Positions 53,183 through 64,000 of a stretch of 64,000 nucleotides of DNA are shown piece after piece. The stretch comes from Dryas octopetala (taxonomy: Eukaryota; Streptophyta; Magnoliopsida; Rosales; Rosaceae). Both the position numbers and the translations under genes were made by a program. The DNA lies in the NCBI GenBank assembly GCA_963921425.1, contig OY992834.1, positions 25,867,923-25,931,922 on the forward strand. Direction: 5' to 3'. Under the pieces are notes generated by a model. It saw only the letters and a list, made by a program, of their open reading frames with translations. It was not told the DNA's origin and made no database searches. The stretch's first letter is position 1, and each line of letters starts with the position of its first letter.

Positions 53183-54800
53183 GATATAATTCTTGGTTAG
53201 TGCAGAAGAAGAATATTGAAACAAAGAAGAGTTTGGTTTGTGATGTGGAATTCTCAGAGAGTGAGCTTCTTCTTGCTAGAACTCTAATTCAGACTGTGAG
53301 GAGATGCTTTTGGGAGATTAACTTCATTGCTTACTATTTATTCATGTGAACTTGTTCAGAGTTCGAAGCAGTTGTCTGCTTAATTAATTTCATTCATAGG
53401 GACAAGCCCATTATGCATGTGAAGTGTTGACTATTGAATAACACTTTGCATTTCAATCTTCAAATATCATTTCACTTTGAAAGAATAGAGCATTAAGACA
53501 AAATCAACGGCACTTTGAAAGAATCCGATCATCAAATAAAGAGTACATAGATTAATAATAGAAGGTTTTTTTTTTTATCACAAATAGTACCTCAAGTTTC
53601 ATCAAGTTTCACTAAAACATCAATTTTATTCCTAAAGTGCAATTTTATTCAATGTCATTCTTCATTTTTGCCACTTCACATTAATTTGGTCTGTTCGTCC
53701 ATTACTGTTTAATTTTCTGTTTAAAATACAATTCTTTCAAGAACAAATATGTCTTAACACCCCATACACACAGTTTGAAAATTCGCCAAAAATAACTACG
53801 GATACGAAAAAAATTTCCAAAAATTTCCAAAAATTCTTACAGACTTGTCTTGACTACTACTATTTTTATATGGGGTTAAATTAAAACTCGTCTTGGCCCA
53901 ATATAAAACTGAGGACTCAACTAGTTCTCATACTTTTGAAGAAGATGCCTGATTTCTTTCTAGGCATCAAATTTATTTATTATCTTTTTTTTTTTTAAAC
54001 AATTCTAGCAAAATGACTCGACTTTTACACCATTTTTCAGATGAGGATGCGACATTCAAAGTGTTCCAATTAAGGATTCATAACTTACTTTTTGTAGCAA
54101 TCAATCAAGGACTTTCCGTCAATTCAGTCATACATGTCGTTTAAAATTGGTCATGTGACCAATTTATGAGAGAAAAAATGTATTTTTAATCATTGTTAAA
54201 AAATAATAATAAAAAAATTAAAAGAATTGAAAAAAAAACTAAAATTAATTAAAAACAATTGGGAGGGATGGGGAGGATGTAGAACCCTCCCCACCACTGG
54301 GCCCCCCACCTCCCTCCCCTCTCCGGCCACCATCAACCCCTTTCTCTCCCTCCTCCCACCATCACCTCACTCTCCCAGCCAAATCTCTCTGTTTCTCTCT
54401 CACACTCTCTTTCTCTCTCCCCATCACCTCACTCTCTGGCAAAGGCCTTGCCTCACGACGACTGATCAAGGAAGGTTGGAAAGATTAGTTGATTAGGTTG
54501 ACTTGAACACTCAGAGATGTGGAAAAGAAAGAGATAATAGATGCAAGTTTCTTTTGTTAATCTCTGTTTGCCATTCACATATAGCCAATGAATCTGAGAG
54601 TTACGGACCAACAATTCCATCCATTTTTTAATAAAGAACTCAAATGTTAATTGATATATATGATTTAATAGGTTAATAACTACTTTAGCTATTGCTGGGA
54701 GTGCAAGTGACAATTTGCTTTGCTTCCTTTTTTTCTTTTTCTTTTTTCTTTAGTTTTGTTTAAATAAATTTCTTTATATATATAAATATTTTTATATGAT
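53183..54800. other. Intergenic upstream of the NBS-LRR pseudogene
   Basis: No gene. It holds the lost promoter of the pseudogene, a small LTR-derived piece (53770-53880), a pyrimidine-rich stretch CTCTCTCC/CCTCCC at about 54295-54440, and AT-rich DNA. Short frames here are low-complexity. Confidence 0.45.
53770..53880 (-). repeat. Fragment of the 2.8-kb LTR family
   Basis: AAATTCGCCAAAAATAACTxxGGA, AAATTTTCC-AAAAAT-CTxACxGACTxGTCT match the part of the solo LTR at about 10910-10990, with a small internal duplication of TTTCCAAAAA. Confidence 0.55.
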
Positions 54801-54807
54801 AGTTTTT

Positions 54808-55267
54808 AGGGAGACTTAAAGTCCAGTTCATTTTACGAGTTTTTCTTAAACTAAGACCGGTAGTGATTTAAGGTTTTTAATTAAGTCTTTTTATTTTTCT
54901 TCTTTGACGGCTCTGCCCAAAATCTCGGACTTAACACCTAACATGCAGCCTCTACAAAGCCTACTCTACACCCTAGAAGGAGATACCATTTAAATAGAGA
55001 GAAATACCCTTCAAATCGGAGAAAGACTTTATTATGAATTAAAAGAAGGGGATATCATTTAAATAGAGAGAAATACCCTTCAAATCGGAGAAAGACTTTA
55101 TTATGAATTAAAAGGATTTTCTTATAAATTAAAAGGATTTTATTATGAATTAAAAGAATTGTCTTATAAATTATTATGAATTAAAGGATTTTCTTATAAA
55201 TTTTAAAACACTTCCTGTCTCCATCTAAAAACTGTTTTTCTAAAAGATCTAAGTCTAATTATCTCTA
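54808..55267. repeat. Unclassified dispersed repeat, copy B
   Basis: Same family as 21378-21695, starting GGGAGACTTAAAGTCCAG. This copy carries an internal direct duplication of about 62 bp (ATTTAAATAGAGAGAAATACCCTTC..., at about 54988 and 55050) and several AATTAAAAGGATTTTCTTAT repeats, which account for its extra length. Confidence 0.65.
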
Positions 55268-55947
55268 GTTTTTATGTATTTTGTAGTTGAAAATGTAGTA
55301 AATAATAGAAATTTTTCAATAAATTTGGAATTTGTCAAAACAAATTTTCTAAAGAAAAAATTAGTAGAATTTCAACCCACCCATGTTGAAATCCTGGGTC
55401 TGCCCCTGCTCACAGTCAAATAATTTGGCTTTCAGCCCTCTTAGAGCATCATCAATGAATGAGGCAAATGATGGAGCAAACTTTATTTATGGTGTCATAT
55501 CAGATTTTGAGCTTCTAATGGATAAGGCAAACTCATGGTTAAATTTGATCAAAGGAAAAATTATGAAATATTTTATATGTCAAATTAGAGTAAATTAGAG
55601 CCCACTTACTATCCAAACAATAAAAAAATTTAATTCTTTATTATTTCATGATATTTTCATCAACTCCAATAAAGTAGCTTTTACAAAATTAATAAAATAA
55701 AATTTGCTGTAATTATTTTTTTTATTTATTAGAGTGAAAAAAATTTAAGGTAACAAATTTTCAAGTCAAAGTGCCACGTGAGTTAGGAAAGAACACTTTT
55801 GGTTTATATATTTTAATTTTTCTAACGTGCCTGTTATCATCATATTTTTTTAACATTATGTGTTATATGGCCGGGCATTTTCCTTCTCCTACAAGTTTTC
55901 CTTTTCCTACAAGGAGAAGGTAATTAAGGGTTACTTACTTTCACTCC
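55268..55947. other. Intergenic with MITE remnants
   Basis: Non-coding. CCTGGGTCTGCCCCTG at about 55395-55410 looks like one hAT-type end. From 55442, AGAGCATCATCAATGAATGAGG...CATCAACTCCAATAAAGTAGC resembles a decayed MITE of about 240 bp with GAGCATCxxCAATG ends. Confidence 0.35.
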
Positions 55948-55954
55948 TATAAAT
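55948..55954 (+). promoter_or_regulatory. TATA box of the SKP1-like pseudogene
   Basis: TCCTATAAATCTCC stands 102 bases before the ATG at 56056; the distance and the C-rich leader between are typical of a plant promoter. Confidence 0.55.
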
Positions 55955-56289
55955 CTCCCCAATTCTCAAAGCTTTTGAACACAAATCTCTCAGTCTTTGA
56001 AACCCAAAACCAAATCGTCCAAACTCCCAATCTTTGAAAGCCAACCGAAGTAACGATGTCGTTTGAGAAGAAGATGATAACCCTTGAGAGCTCGGACGGA
56101 GAGGCGTTCGAGGTGGAAGAGGCGGTGGCTCTGGAATCGTAGACCATAAAGCACATGGTGGAGGACGACTGTGCCAACAATGCGATACCTTTGCCGAACG
56201 TGACCAGCAGTATCCTAGCCATGGTCATCGAGTACTGCAAGAAGCACATTGAGGCGGCGGCGGCGAGCGAGGAGTCTCTCAAGAAGTGG

Positions 56290-56543
56290 TATTCGATAAC
56301 GAACCTATTTACATGCTGGAAGCTGGAAACCGTCAGTTGTTGCTTGGAATTTATTTTTGAATTTTGAATTCTTGTTTGAATAATTATTGGATGTTTCCTC
56401 TTTTTTTGATAAGTCTTGAACCAGTCAAGAGTCTTCCTAGTTTACAGGATGACTTCGGTTAGTTTGTTACACAAATTGTATTTAATTCATCCTTCTCAAT
56501 AATGAAAGCAAGGACTGTTTTTATCCTTCAATAACATTTTACA
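56290..56543 (+). repeat. 5' LTR of the young Copia element
   Basis: 254 bp. Relative to the 3' LTR it holds 29 extra bases (ATTATTGGATGTTTCC and following Ts), lost from the other LTR or gained here. AATAATGAAAGCAAGGAC near the end is shared by both. Confidence 0.92.
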
Positions 56544-56555
56544 TGGTATCAGAGC
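56544..56555 (+). other. Primer-binding site
   Basis: TGGTATCAGAGC directly after the 5' LTR is the classical Copia priming site for initiator methionine tRNA. Confidence 0.9.
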
Positions 56556-56595
56556 TTTACGATCTCCCCACTTCTTTTCTTTTCCTGTGCACACA

Positions 56596-59500
56596 ATGTC
56601 CACAGTGACCAATCCCTCCTCAAACACAGCAAGCTCCTCCAATGAAAATCAACTTATCACCATCAATGTCACTGCCCAAGCTCCTCTCAAGCTCAACAGT
56701 TCCAACTATCTCTCCTGGAAACTACAATTCCAAACTTTTTGCATCGGATACGACCTTATTGGTTATATCGATGGCTCCAAAGTCAAGCCACCACCCACCA
56801 TCACAATTAACAACACAGCCACCCCTAACCCTACCCACACCCACTGGTTACGCCAGGACCAGCTTCTTCTCAATGCTATTATTGGCTCTCTTTCCCACAC
56901 CATCATTTCTTTTGTGGCTCAAACAAAGACCTCCCAAGAAGCATGGAACATTTTGGCCAATACATATGCAAACCTACTCGTGGACGCATAAAGCAAATCA
57001 AAGCTCTCTTCAATAACCAAAAGAAAAGCAATCTATCTATCACAGATTTTCTTCAATCCGTCAAGGCCCGAGCTGATGAACTCGCCATCTTGGGCGCCTC
57101 TCTTAGTGATGAAGACGTGACAGACAAAATCCTAACTGAGCTCGATGCTGATTACAAAGAACTTGTCCGAGCAGTTCAGGCTCGTGACACTTCCATTTCC
57201 TTCGAAGAGCTGCATGACAAACTCCTCACCTTTGAAGCTACCCTTTCCACCACCAAGACCGAAGTGACATTTCCAGCCACTGCCAACCCTGCCTCATGCA
57301 ACACATCATTCTTTCGCCCCCCACCTCCCAACAATACCCGGCGCCCCTCCAACAATAAGAATTCTAGCTGGCGTCCCTCTGGTCCAACAATCCCTCTTAT
57401 ACACCATCACCTCGCAGCAACCGAACACCTCCACACCCATACCTTGGATTTTGTCAAATTTGTGGCACTCAAGGTCACACAGCCAAGCGGTGTCCCTCTT
57501 TTCAGGTTATACCTACCCAACAATACAACACAAGATCAGCGCCACCACCAAACCAATCCACCACACCATGGCAGCCCCAGGCTCATTTTGCCGCCAACAC
57601 CTCCAACAATCCACCATGGCTACTCGACAGTGGAGCATTGCACCATGTCACATCCGACTTAAGCAATCTCTCTCTTCATTCACCATACACAGGCACTGAT
57701 GACATTATGATTGGCGATGGCACGGGTGTACCTATCACCCACACTGGTTCTACATCGATTACTACTCATTCACACTCATTTCAATTGCATGATATTCTTT
57801 GTGTCCCAACCATGAAAATAAATTTATTATCTATTTCTCAATTTTGCAAAACCAATAACACATATGTTGAATTCTTACCCTCTGCTTTTCATGTGAAGGA
57901 TCTTCGCACGGGGACAATCCTCTTGAAGGGAACCACTAAAGATGGAGTGTATGAGTGGCCAGCATTCAATCCAAAGTCCTCCCCAATTCTCGCATTCTCT
58001 AGTGTTCACACCTCAACCTCCAACTAGCACCATAGATTAGGACATCCTGCCTCTCCATTTTTAAATCACATTGTTTCATGTCATCATTTAGATATATCTT
58101 CTCCATTGTCAAAAGGCTTTTTATGTCATGATTGCCGTTGTAATAAAAGTCACAAGTTGCCGTTTTCTAATTCATCTCTCAAATCAACACAACCCCTGCA
58201 AATAATATTCTCTGATGTTTGGACCTCTCCTGTCACCTCACATGATGGGTTCAAATATTATGTAATATTTGTGGACTATTTCACAAAATACATATGGCTT
58301 TATCCTCTAAAAAGAAAACCTGATGTTAAAGACACATTCATTCGCTTCAAGAACATTGTAGAAAATCATTTTCACCATAAAATTACTACATTATATTCTG
58401 ACAATGGTGGTGAATACATCGCACTCAACGACTATCTTGCCATTAATGGCATCTCTCATCTCACCACCCCTCCACACACACCTGAACATAATGGATATTC
58501 TGAAAGACGACATCGTCACATTGTTGAAACATGCCTCACATTACTCTCTCACGCATCCCTTCCACTACCTTTTTGGTCTCATGATTTCACCACGGCTGTC
58601 TCTCTCATCAATAGACTACCCACTCCCACCCTCCATCTCTCCTCCCCCTGTGAACTCATTTTCCATGAAAGACCCAATTATTCTAAACTAAAAATTTTCG
58701 GGTGTCTTTGTTACTCTTGGCTACGACCTTACTCTTCTCACAAACTTGATCTACGGTCCAAATCTTGTGTTTTTCTAGGGTACTTACTCTCTCAAAGTGC
58801 ATACTTGTGCTTTGACCCCTCTGCATCCAAAATATATGTCTCCCGACATGTGCATTTTATTGAGTCTGTCTTCCCATACAAACACTTCATGCATCAGCAC
58901 CTAAACCCACACCCACTTCCATTGACATTTGGATACCACCAACAATTCACTTGCCCACTTCTCCTCCAGCTTTGCCGGCAACCATCCCTTCTTCTGCAGC
59001 ACTACCTCAAGTCGTGCCTCCGAGTGCAGCTCCTTCCTCAACCACTTCCCCTATCCGTGCAGCACCCCCCACGCCACAACTTGCAGCCCCCTCACCCGCC
59101 ATTGCACAGGTACTTCCCCACCCACAACCCGTAAGTTTAGCACCCCAACTCCATTCCAACCCACTCACATCTGCTGTAGCAGCTCCACTCAACCCCACCG
59201 ACAATCCACCTTCCCTCAACCAACATGGTATGACCACCCGAGCCAAAAACAATATCTAAAAACCACTCAAAAAAATGAACCTTCACACCCAGCTAGTTTC
59301 CTCACCCAATCAACCTCCAACCTCTGTGACCCAAGCTCTCAAAGATCATAAGTGGTGTCAAGCCATGTCAGAGGAGTTTGATCCTCTAGTCCGAAATGGG
59401 ACATGGGAACTTGTTCCACTTGTTTCAGTTGCTAATATTGTTGGTTGTAAATGGATATTTCAGATTAAACGAAATTCTGACAGTTCCATTGACAGGTACA

Positions 59501-60841
59501 AAGCTCAGTTAGTGGCCAAAGGCTTTCACCAACTGCCCGGCATTGACTACCATGAAACCTTCAGCCCAGTAATTAAACCAACCACCATCCGACTTGTACT
59601 TAGTCTTGCAGTCAGCCACGGCTGGCCTCTTCGCCAACTCGATGTCAACAACGCATTTCTCTAAGGAAGGCTCACTGAAGATGTCTATATGGCCCAACCC
59701 CAGGGGTTTGTGGATGCTGATCGCCCCTCCTATGTATGCAAACTCCGAAAAGCCATCTATGGCCTCAAACAGGCCCTGCGGGCCTGGTACCATGAGCTTA
59801 GACAATTTCTTCTACAAACTAGGTTATGCAATTCCACTGCCGACACATCACTGTTTGTTCTCAAACATCATGATCATCTGCTTTATTTGCTTGTTTATGT
59901 AGATGACATCGTCTTAACTGGAAACAATAATGCTGCTCTCAACTCATTTGTGGAATATCTTGCTCAACATTTTTCCCTCAAGGATCTTGGCAATTTGTCA
60001 TATTTTCTTGGAGTGGAACTCATTTCCAATCGCTATGGCATCTTACTTTCTCAGCGCCAGTATATATTGGACATCCTTCAACGCACGAACATGGTTGGTG
60101 CCAAGCCCGTACTTACTCCTCTACCACCTAGTACACCGCCCACTCTTCACGTAAGATCTTCATTAGCTGATCCCACTCAGTTTCGCCAAGTCATTGGTCA
60201 ATTACAGTACTTGTCACTTACACGTCCGGACATATCCTTCACTATCAATAAGCTTTCCCAATTTATGCATCAACCAACAATGGAGCAGTGGAGTCTTGTC
60301 AAGCGTCTGCTCAGGTATTTGTGTGGCACTATTAATGAAGGCATTCAGCTCCACCGTGCCTCTCCCTTCACTCTTTATGCATATTCCGACGCTGACTGGG
60401 CTGGGGACAAAGATGATTTTGCATCAACAGGGGCTTATGTTGTCTACCTTGGGCGTAATCCCAAGCTCAAAAAAACAAAGCATTGTGGCTCGCTCCTCCA
60501 CGGAGGCAGAGTACCGCTCTGTCGCTGTCACTATTGTCGAGCTTTCTTGGATCTGTTTTCTTCTAATTGATCTTTGTTTCACATTGTCCACTTCACCGGT
60601 TATTTATTGTGACAATGTGGGTGCAACCCACCTGTGCACTAATCCCATATTTCATATGTGTATGAAGCATGTTGCGATTGACTTTCACTTCCTCAAGAAG
60701 CGGGTTCAATCTGGAGCACTTTTTGTGGCTCATGTTTCTTCTAGGGATCAATTGGCTGATGCTCTAACCAATTCCTTACCAAGACCACGTTTTCAGACAT
60801 TGAAGGTCAAGATTGGCCTCTCTTCCAGCAGCCTATCTTGA
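56596..60841 (+). pseudogene. Copia gag-pol polyprotein with several lesions
   Basis: All parts of a Copia polyprotein are present. Gag: LNSSNYLSWKLQFQ near 56700, KARADELAILGASLSDED, zinc knuckle CQICGTQGHTAKRC at 57452. Protease: LLDSGALHHVTSD near 57625. GAG-pre-integrase: HHRLGHPAS with its Trp lost to TAG at 58025. Integrase: SDVWTSPV, YSDNGGEY, HTPEHNGYSERRHRHIVE. Reverse transcriptase: KARLVAKGF-like [19 protein letters not shown] followed by TAA, LVYVDDIVLTG. RNase H: YSDADWAGD, then after a frameshift KKQSIVARSSTEAEYRS and HVAIDFHFLKKRV. By eye there are about four frameshifts and three stops, so the copy cannot make its own proteins. Confidence 0.9.
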
Positions 60842-60848
60842 GGGGGCA
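60839..60848 (+). other. Polypurine tract
   Basis: TGAGGGGGCA immediately before the 3' LTR, the plus-strand primer of reverse transcription. Confidence 0.85.
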
Positions 60849-61073
60849 TATTCGATAACGAACCTACCTACATGCTGGAAGCTGGAAACCGTCAGTTGTT
60901 GCTTGGAATTTATTTTTGAATTTTGAATTCTTGTTTGAATAAGTCTTGAACCAGTCAAGAGTCTTCCTAGTTTACAGGATGACTTCGGTTAGTTTATTAC
61001 ACAAATTGTATTTAATTCATCCTTCTCAATAATGAAAGCAAGGACTGTTTTTATCCTTCAATACCATTTTACA
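60849..61073 (+). repeat. 3' LTR of the young Copia element
   Basis: 225 bp starting TATTCGATAACG and ending CCATTTTACA, directly followed by the AGTGG duplication and the rest of the SKP1-like pseudogene. Confidence 0.92.
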
Positions 61074-61303
61074 AGTGGGACGCTGAGTTCATGAAGGTCG
61101 ACAAGAGCGTAATCTTCGATATCATCTTGGCTGCAAACTATTTGGACATTAAGAACCTTCTGGGCTTGACCTGCCAAACTGTGGCCAACATGATGGCGGG
61201 AAAGGCTCCTGAATAGATTCGGAAGGATTTCAACATCAAGAATGACTTCACTCCTGAGGAAGAAGCCAAGGTTCGTGAAGAGAACGCATGGGCATTTGAG
61301 TGA

Positions 61304-61521
61304 AGCATTGGCCTTTCTTAACAATGTTTTGGTTTTTTTTTTTGTCTAAGTTTTGGTTAAATAATAGGAATATGAATTTTGATTATATTTTGTTTTTGGA
61401 GTTTTGGACAATAGTTGATGTTTTACGGTCTCCTAATTCAACTTGTTGGTTTTTATTTTATTTTTATGTCATTGGTTTAATCTTACTAAAGATGTTTACA
61501 AAACCACCTTTGGTAATGTTT
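61304..61521. other. 3' flank of the SKP1-like pseudogene
   Basis: AT-rich, likely former 3' UTR. A T run flanked by GTTTTGGTT copies (about 61325-61358) may be one more tail insertion with a 9-bp duplication. Confidence 0.4.
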
Positions 61522-62544
61522 TGTGGGTAAACCCACATGGATTCAACAACCTATCATGGATCGACACGTGGCCGGTCAGATCCAACTTCAAGCCTTGACT
61601 TTTCAATGGTTAAACTTGGACCTCCACGTCATCACATTTTCATTGCCAGCTCAGATCAACTTATCCTGGCGGATCCTTCACACCCGATTCGACCCAATCT
61701 GAGAATTTTCTAAGAACTGAGTGTACGTTCATCTTTTCTTGGTTATCGCAGTTCGGTTAGGCTCGGCTTTGGTGACCATCATCTCAAAATCCAAGTCGCA
61801 ACCGGATTTAACTACCTACCTGATCGGCTCGGCCTACTTATCTATGTTCGATTCGATCACACATGGGTTTCACGTCTACACATGAGGATATGTGTTCGGG
61901 TCGGCTCGGCCTCGAATCGCTATTCCAAGAAGATCACGTTGGGACGAACTGCCATACTTAAATGCACCTGACATGACTCTCTGACAGATGGGATATCCCA
62001 GCTCACAGCCATGACTATCAGGGCATCCCACTTAATCTTCCATCCTTGCATTCAATCCAGCATTGAATGCAAAGGAGGTGGGTAGCTGTGCATGCTACTA
62101 TTCATGGCCGAACGCGTGACCTCTTCTCAACCATTCGCCCACATGCAGGTAACTTACCCTTCACAACTTCCCTTACCTATATAAGCTGACTTATATACAC
62201 AAAAAGAGCATGATGAATCACTCTCATACACAAACTCTTACTCACCAAAAGTCTATCAAAATACACTCAACTTGCTGAGAATAAACCCAGAACATCTTAC
62301 CTTATTCTCTCAAGTTCATCACTTGTTCTTCCTCATTCTCATTCAAACACCTCCAAATACACATCACTGACTTCATCATCGGAGCGTATTTGGCAGGTAC
62401 CACACTGGTCCATCTCCTTTGATCTTGTTTTTTATGCAGGAAGATCTCAAATCAACATCCACTTCATTATCCGGCAAGGCTTCTAATCAGTCAGGTCATC
62501 CGTTCTAAGTTGTTGCATCTGTTTTACGGAAATTTGCATCGACA
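61522..62544 (+). repeat. 5' LTR of the Gypsy element
   Basis: Starts TGTGGGTAAACCCACATGG (itself a short palindrome) and ends GCATCGACA before the primer site. GC-rich with TCGGxTCGGC repeats. The left border rests on the TG start and has no second LTR to compare. Confidence 0.6.
62178..62185 (+). promoter_or_regulatory. TATA box in the Gypsy LTR
   Basis: CCTATATAAGCTGAC about 365 bases before the LTR end, a likely start of the U3/R promoter. Confidence 0.5.
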
Positions 62545-62547
62545 GAT

Positions 62548-62565
62548 TGGCGCCGTCTGTGGGAA
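62548..62565 (+). other. Gypsy primer-binding site
   Basis: TGGCGCCGTCTGTGGGAA three bases after the LTR end, the standard site in plant Gypsy elements of this type. Confidence 0.8.
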
Positions 62566-62647
62566 AATCGTCTTCAGCCATTATGTTCATCACCACAAGT
62601 GTTAAGTTCTTCCTTCAACAAATCACCAATATCGCAATCCCTACGCC

Positions 62648-63993
62648 ATGACTACTATTTTTCATGACAACAGCTTTTCCTCAGGAGGATCCCAGAATAA
62701 TCAATAACATGAGCCTGAGACACCTGACAAAACGAGAAGAGCACAACTTGTTAAGGCAACAAAGTCCAAGAGCCCTCTGAAGATCAAGGCTGCTCACAAG
62801 CTCCTCAGGGAGAACCAACGACACCTAGCCTCAGGGGATCGGCTGAGACCTACCATGGTCATGTCTGACCGGCGCCCGGCAGGCGAGAGGATCACTTGCC
62901 AATTGGTGAACGAGAGACTCGGTGACCGAACGGAATGCTCGGCGGAAACTGCTCCCGAGTCGACCACACCCAACATGGAAAACCTTGTCCGAACTTTGGT
63001 CCACCAAATTCGGAGTGTCTATGATCGGCTCGGCCAAGTCGAGATCTCTAGGGATACCTCAGCAGAACTGATCACGGGGAAGAACTTCCTCTCCCATACA
63101 CCAGCATAATTATGAATGTTGAGGTCTCTCAAGACACCAAACCCCCCAAGATGGATCAGTACGACGGGGCCAAGAACCCCTTTGATCATCTTGACAGCTT
63201 CAGATACGCTATGGAGGCCCGCTAGGCGTCTGAAGTCACGAAGTGCAGAATCTTCCTTTCAACTTTGAAAGGATTGGCACGGGAGTGGTTCTGAACCCTC
63301 AAGCCGAACTCCATCGACTCTTTCTCCGACCTTCGAAGGGTCTTCCTGACGAGATATCGAGTTGTATCTGAATGACTATACAACTTGAACGATATGTCGC
63401 TGATCAAGCAACAGGAAGAAGAAAGTCTCAAAACCTATTTGATCCACTTCAACATTGAATACACAAAGTGCGAAGATTGCGATGACCAATCAGCCAAGAA
63501 TGCTCTTATGCAAGGTCTGCTCACCGGGAGACTTCGCTCCCATCTGATGAGGAACCCTCCTTCAACTTATGACGAGCTTTCTGCCGAAGCCACCAAGTGG
63601 GCGCGAGCAGAAGATTATAATGCTCAGGTGGAGGCCCTAAAATCCAAGCCAACCTTGGTCAAAAGGAAGGAAGAAGAAGACGCAAGCCCCAAGCCTCAAG
63701 TCCAAACCAAAAAGACCAGGACTAAGGAGCGACGCCAATTTCTAGGCAAGGGGCCTAAGTTTGTCCAATACACGGAATACACCCCTCTTAACACCAGCTT
63801 GGAAACAATTTTCTCCAAGATCAAGGATCAACTCCTAGTTGTTAAGGAGATCAAAGGCCCGCCCCTAGATCAGATCAAGAAGGGCATTTTTTGCAAATAT
63901 CATTTCAATCACGGTCATGTCACAAGTGATTGTTATGCTCTCCGTGACGGAATAAAGACTTTTACCCGGGCAGTAAGATCAATCAATTCCTGA
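62648..63993 (+). pseudogene. Gypsy gag remnant
   Basis: Starts MTTIFHDNSFSSGG, stops early at Q*, and reopens at 62855 in the same frame (VMSDRRPAGERITCQ). After a stop at 63107 it shifts frame to KPPKMDQYDGAKNPFDHL, the start of the retrotransposon gag domain. FLSTLKGLAREWF and a further stop follow, then an open stretch 63385-63993 (KQQEEESLKTYLIHF, ALMQGLLTGRLRSHLM, and the zinc-knuckle-like CKYHFNHGHVTSDC). Gag would form the virus-like particle core; this copy is broken by one frameshift and about four stops. Confidence 0.8.
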
Positions 63994-64000
63994 CCGGCGA

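Larger units (their letters stand above)
56290..61073 (+). mobile_element. Young Ty1/Copia retrotransposon with TA...CA LTR ends
   Basis: Full-length 4784-bp element flanked by the 5-bp duplication AGTGG (56285-56289 and 61074-61078). LTRs start TATTCGATAACG and end CATTTTACA, so the usual TG is replaced by TA; the 5' LTR is 254 bp, the 3' LTR 225 bp. By eye they differ by four substitutions and one 29-bp gap bounded by ATAA repeats. A primer site complementary to initiator Met-tRNA follows the 5' LTR and a purine tract precedes the 3' LTR. Confidence 0.93.
56056..61303 (+). pseudogene. SKP1-like (ASK) pseudogene split by a Copia element
   Basis: Two coding parts, 56056-56289 and 61079-61303, join across the Copia insertion. 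SKP1 proteins link F-box proteins to cullin in SCF ubiquitin ligases. The N half reads KKMITLESSDGEAFEVEE, then a TAG where Gln is usual ([12 protein letters not shown]), IPLPNV, and [12 protein letters not shown]. After the insertion [29 protein letters not shown] and TCQTVANM lead to a second TAG (KAPE*IRKDFNIKNDF, usually Glu) and the conserved end EENAWAFE. The two stops lie outside the transposon, so the gene has more than one independent lesion. No intron is seen, so it may be an intronless family member or retrocopy. Confidence 0.92.
61522..64000 (+). mobile_element. Ty3/Gypsy retrotransposon, 5' part (runs off the window)
   Basis: A 5' LTR of about 1 kb (61522-62544), a priming site TTGGCGCCGTCTGTGGGAA just after it, and gag. 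This combination and the gag type (CKYHFNHGHVTSDC knuckle) point to the Tat/Ogre-like side of Gypsy elements. The 3' half is outside the window, so the target duplication cannot be seen. Confidence 0.8.

Overview
The window looks like nuclear DNA of a flowering plant, a dicot and probably a woody one. Rosaceae is my guess from the style of the NBS-LRR genes and repeats, but no search supports it. The DNA is AT-rich, genes are sparse, introns have GT-AG borders, and most of the sequence is transposable elements, often nested.

Left third (1-25.4 kb): almost only mobile DNA. In order: a 1.8-kb non-autonomous hAT element with a perfect 8-bp target duplication (136-1930); a decayed Ty1/Copia polyprotein split by a 2.8-kb solo LTR of another element (Copia 4989 to about 11.5 kb, solo LTR 8515-11305); a MULE-type element with terminal repeats of about 460 bp and a 9-bp duplication (11867-13052); several MITE-like elements; a truncated second copy of the 2.8-kb LTR; a cluster of foldback palindromes (18.7-25.1 kb) inside which lies a long inverted repeat; and a second hAT of the first family inserted into a LINE RNase-H remnant.

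Middle (25.4-45 kb): the gene-bearing part. It holds a bZIP transcription factor of group F type with a Cys/His-rich sensor-like motif (minus strand, 26091-26837), an intact 1444-residue coiled-coil NBS-LRR resistance gene (minus, 30457-34791), a tandem pair of B3-domain (REM-like) genes of which the first is broken, and the end of an F-box/FBD/LRR gene.

Right third (44.7-64 kb): a second NBS-LRR gene, now a pseudogene, is split in its LRR region by a 5038-bp PIF/Harbinger transposon (45982-51019) with TTA/TAA duplication and GGCCTWCYACTATG ends. The transposon has an intact DDE transposase, an intact two-exon Myb/NAM-associated protein, and a third open frame encoding a small Cys-rich protein with three exact C-x-C-x8-C-x2-C modules. 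Each of the three has its own TATA box. This third gene is the most unusual object in the window. Further right, an SKP1-like pseudogene is split by a Copia element with near-identical LTRs and non-canonical TA...CA ends, and the window ends in the 5' LTR and gag of a Ty3/Gypsy element.

Scattered throughout are about ten tail-only LINE insertions: 11-48 bp consisting of little more than a poly-A/T tract plus a GGYCAAA-like end, each flanked by 12-18 bp target duplications. All domain calls and alignments were made by eye.
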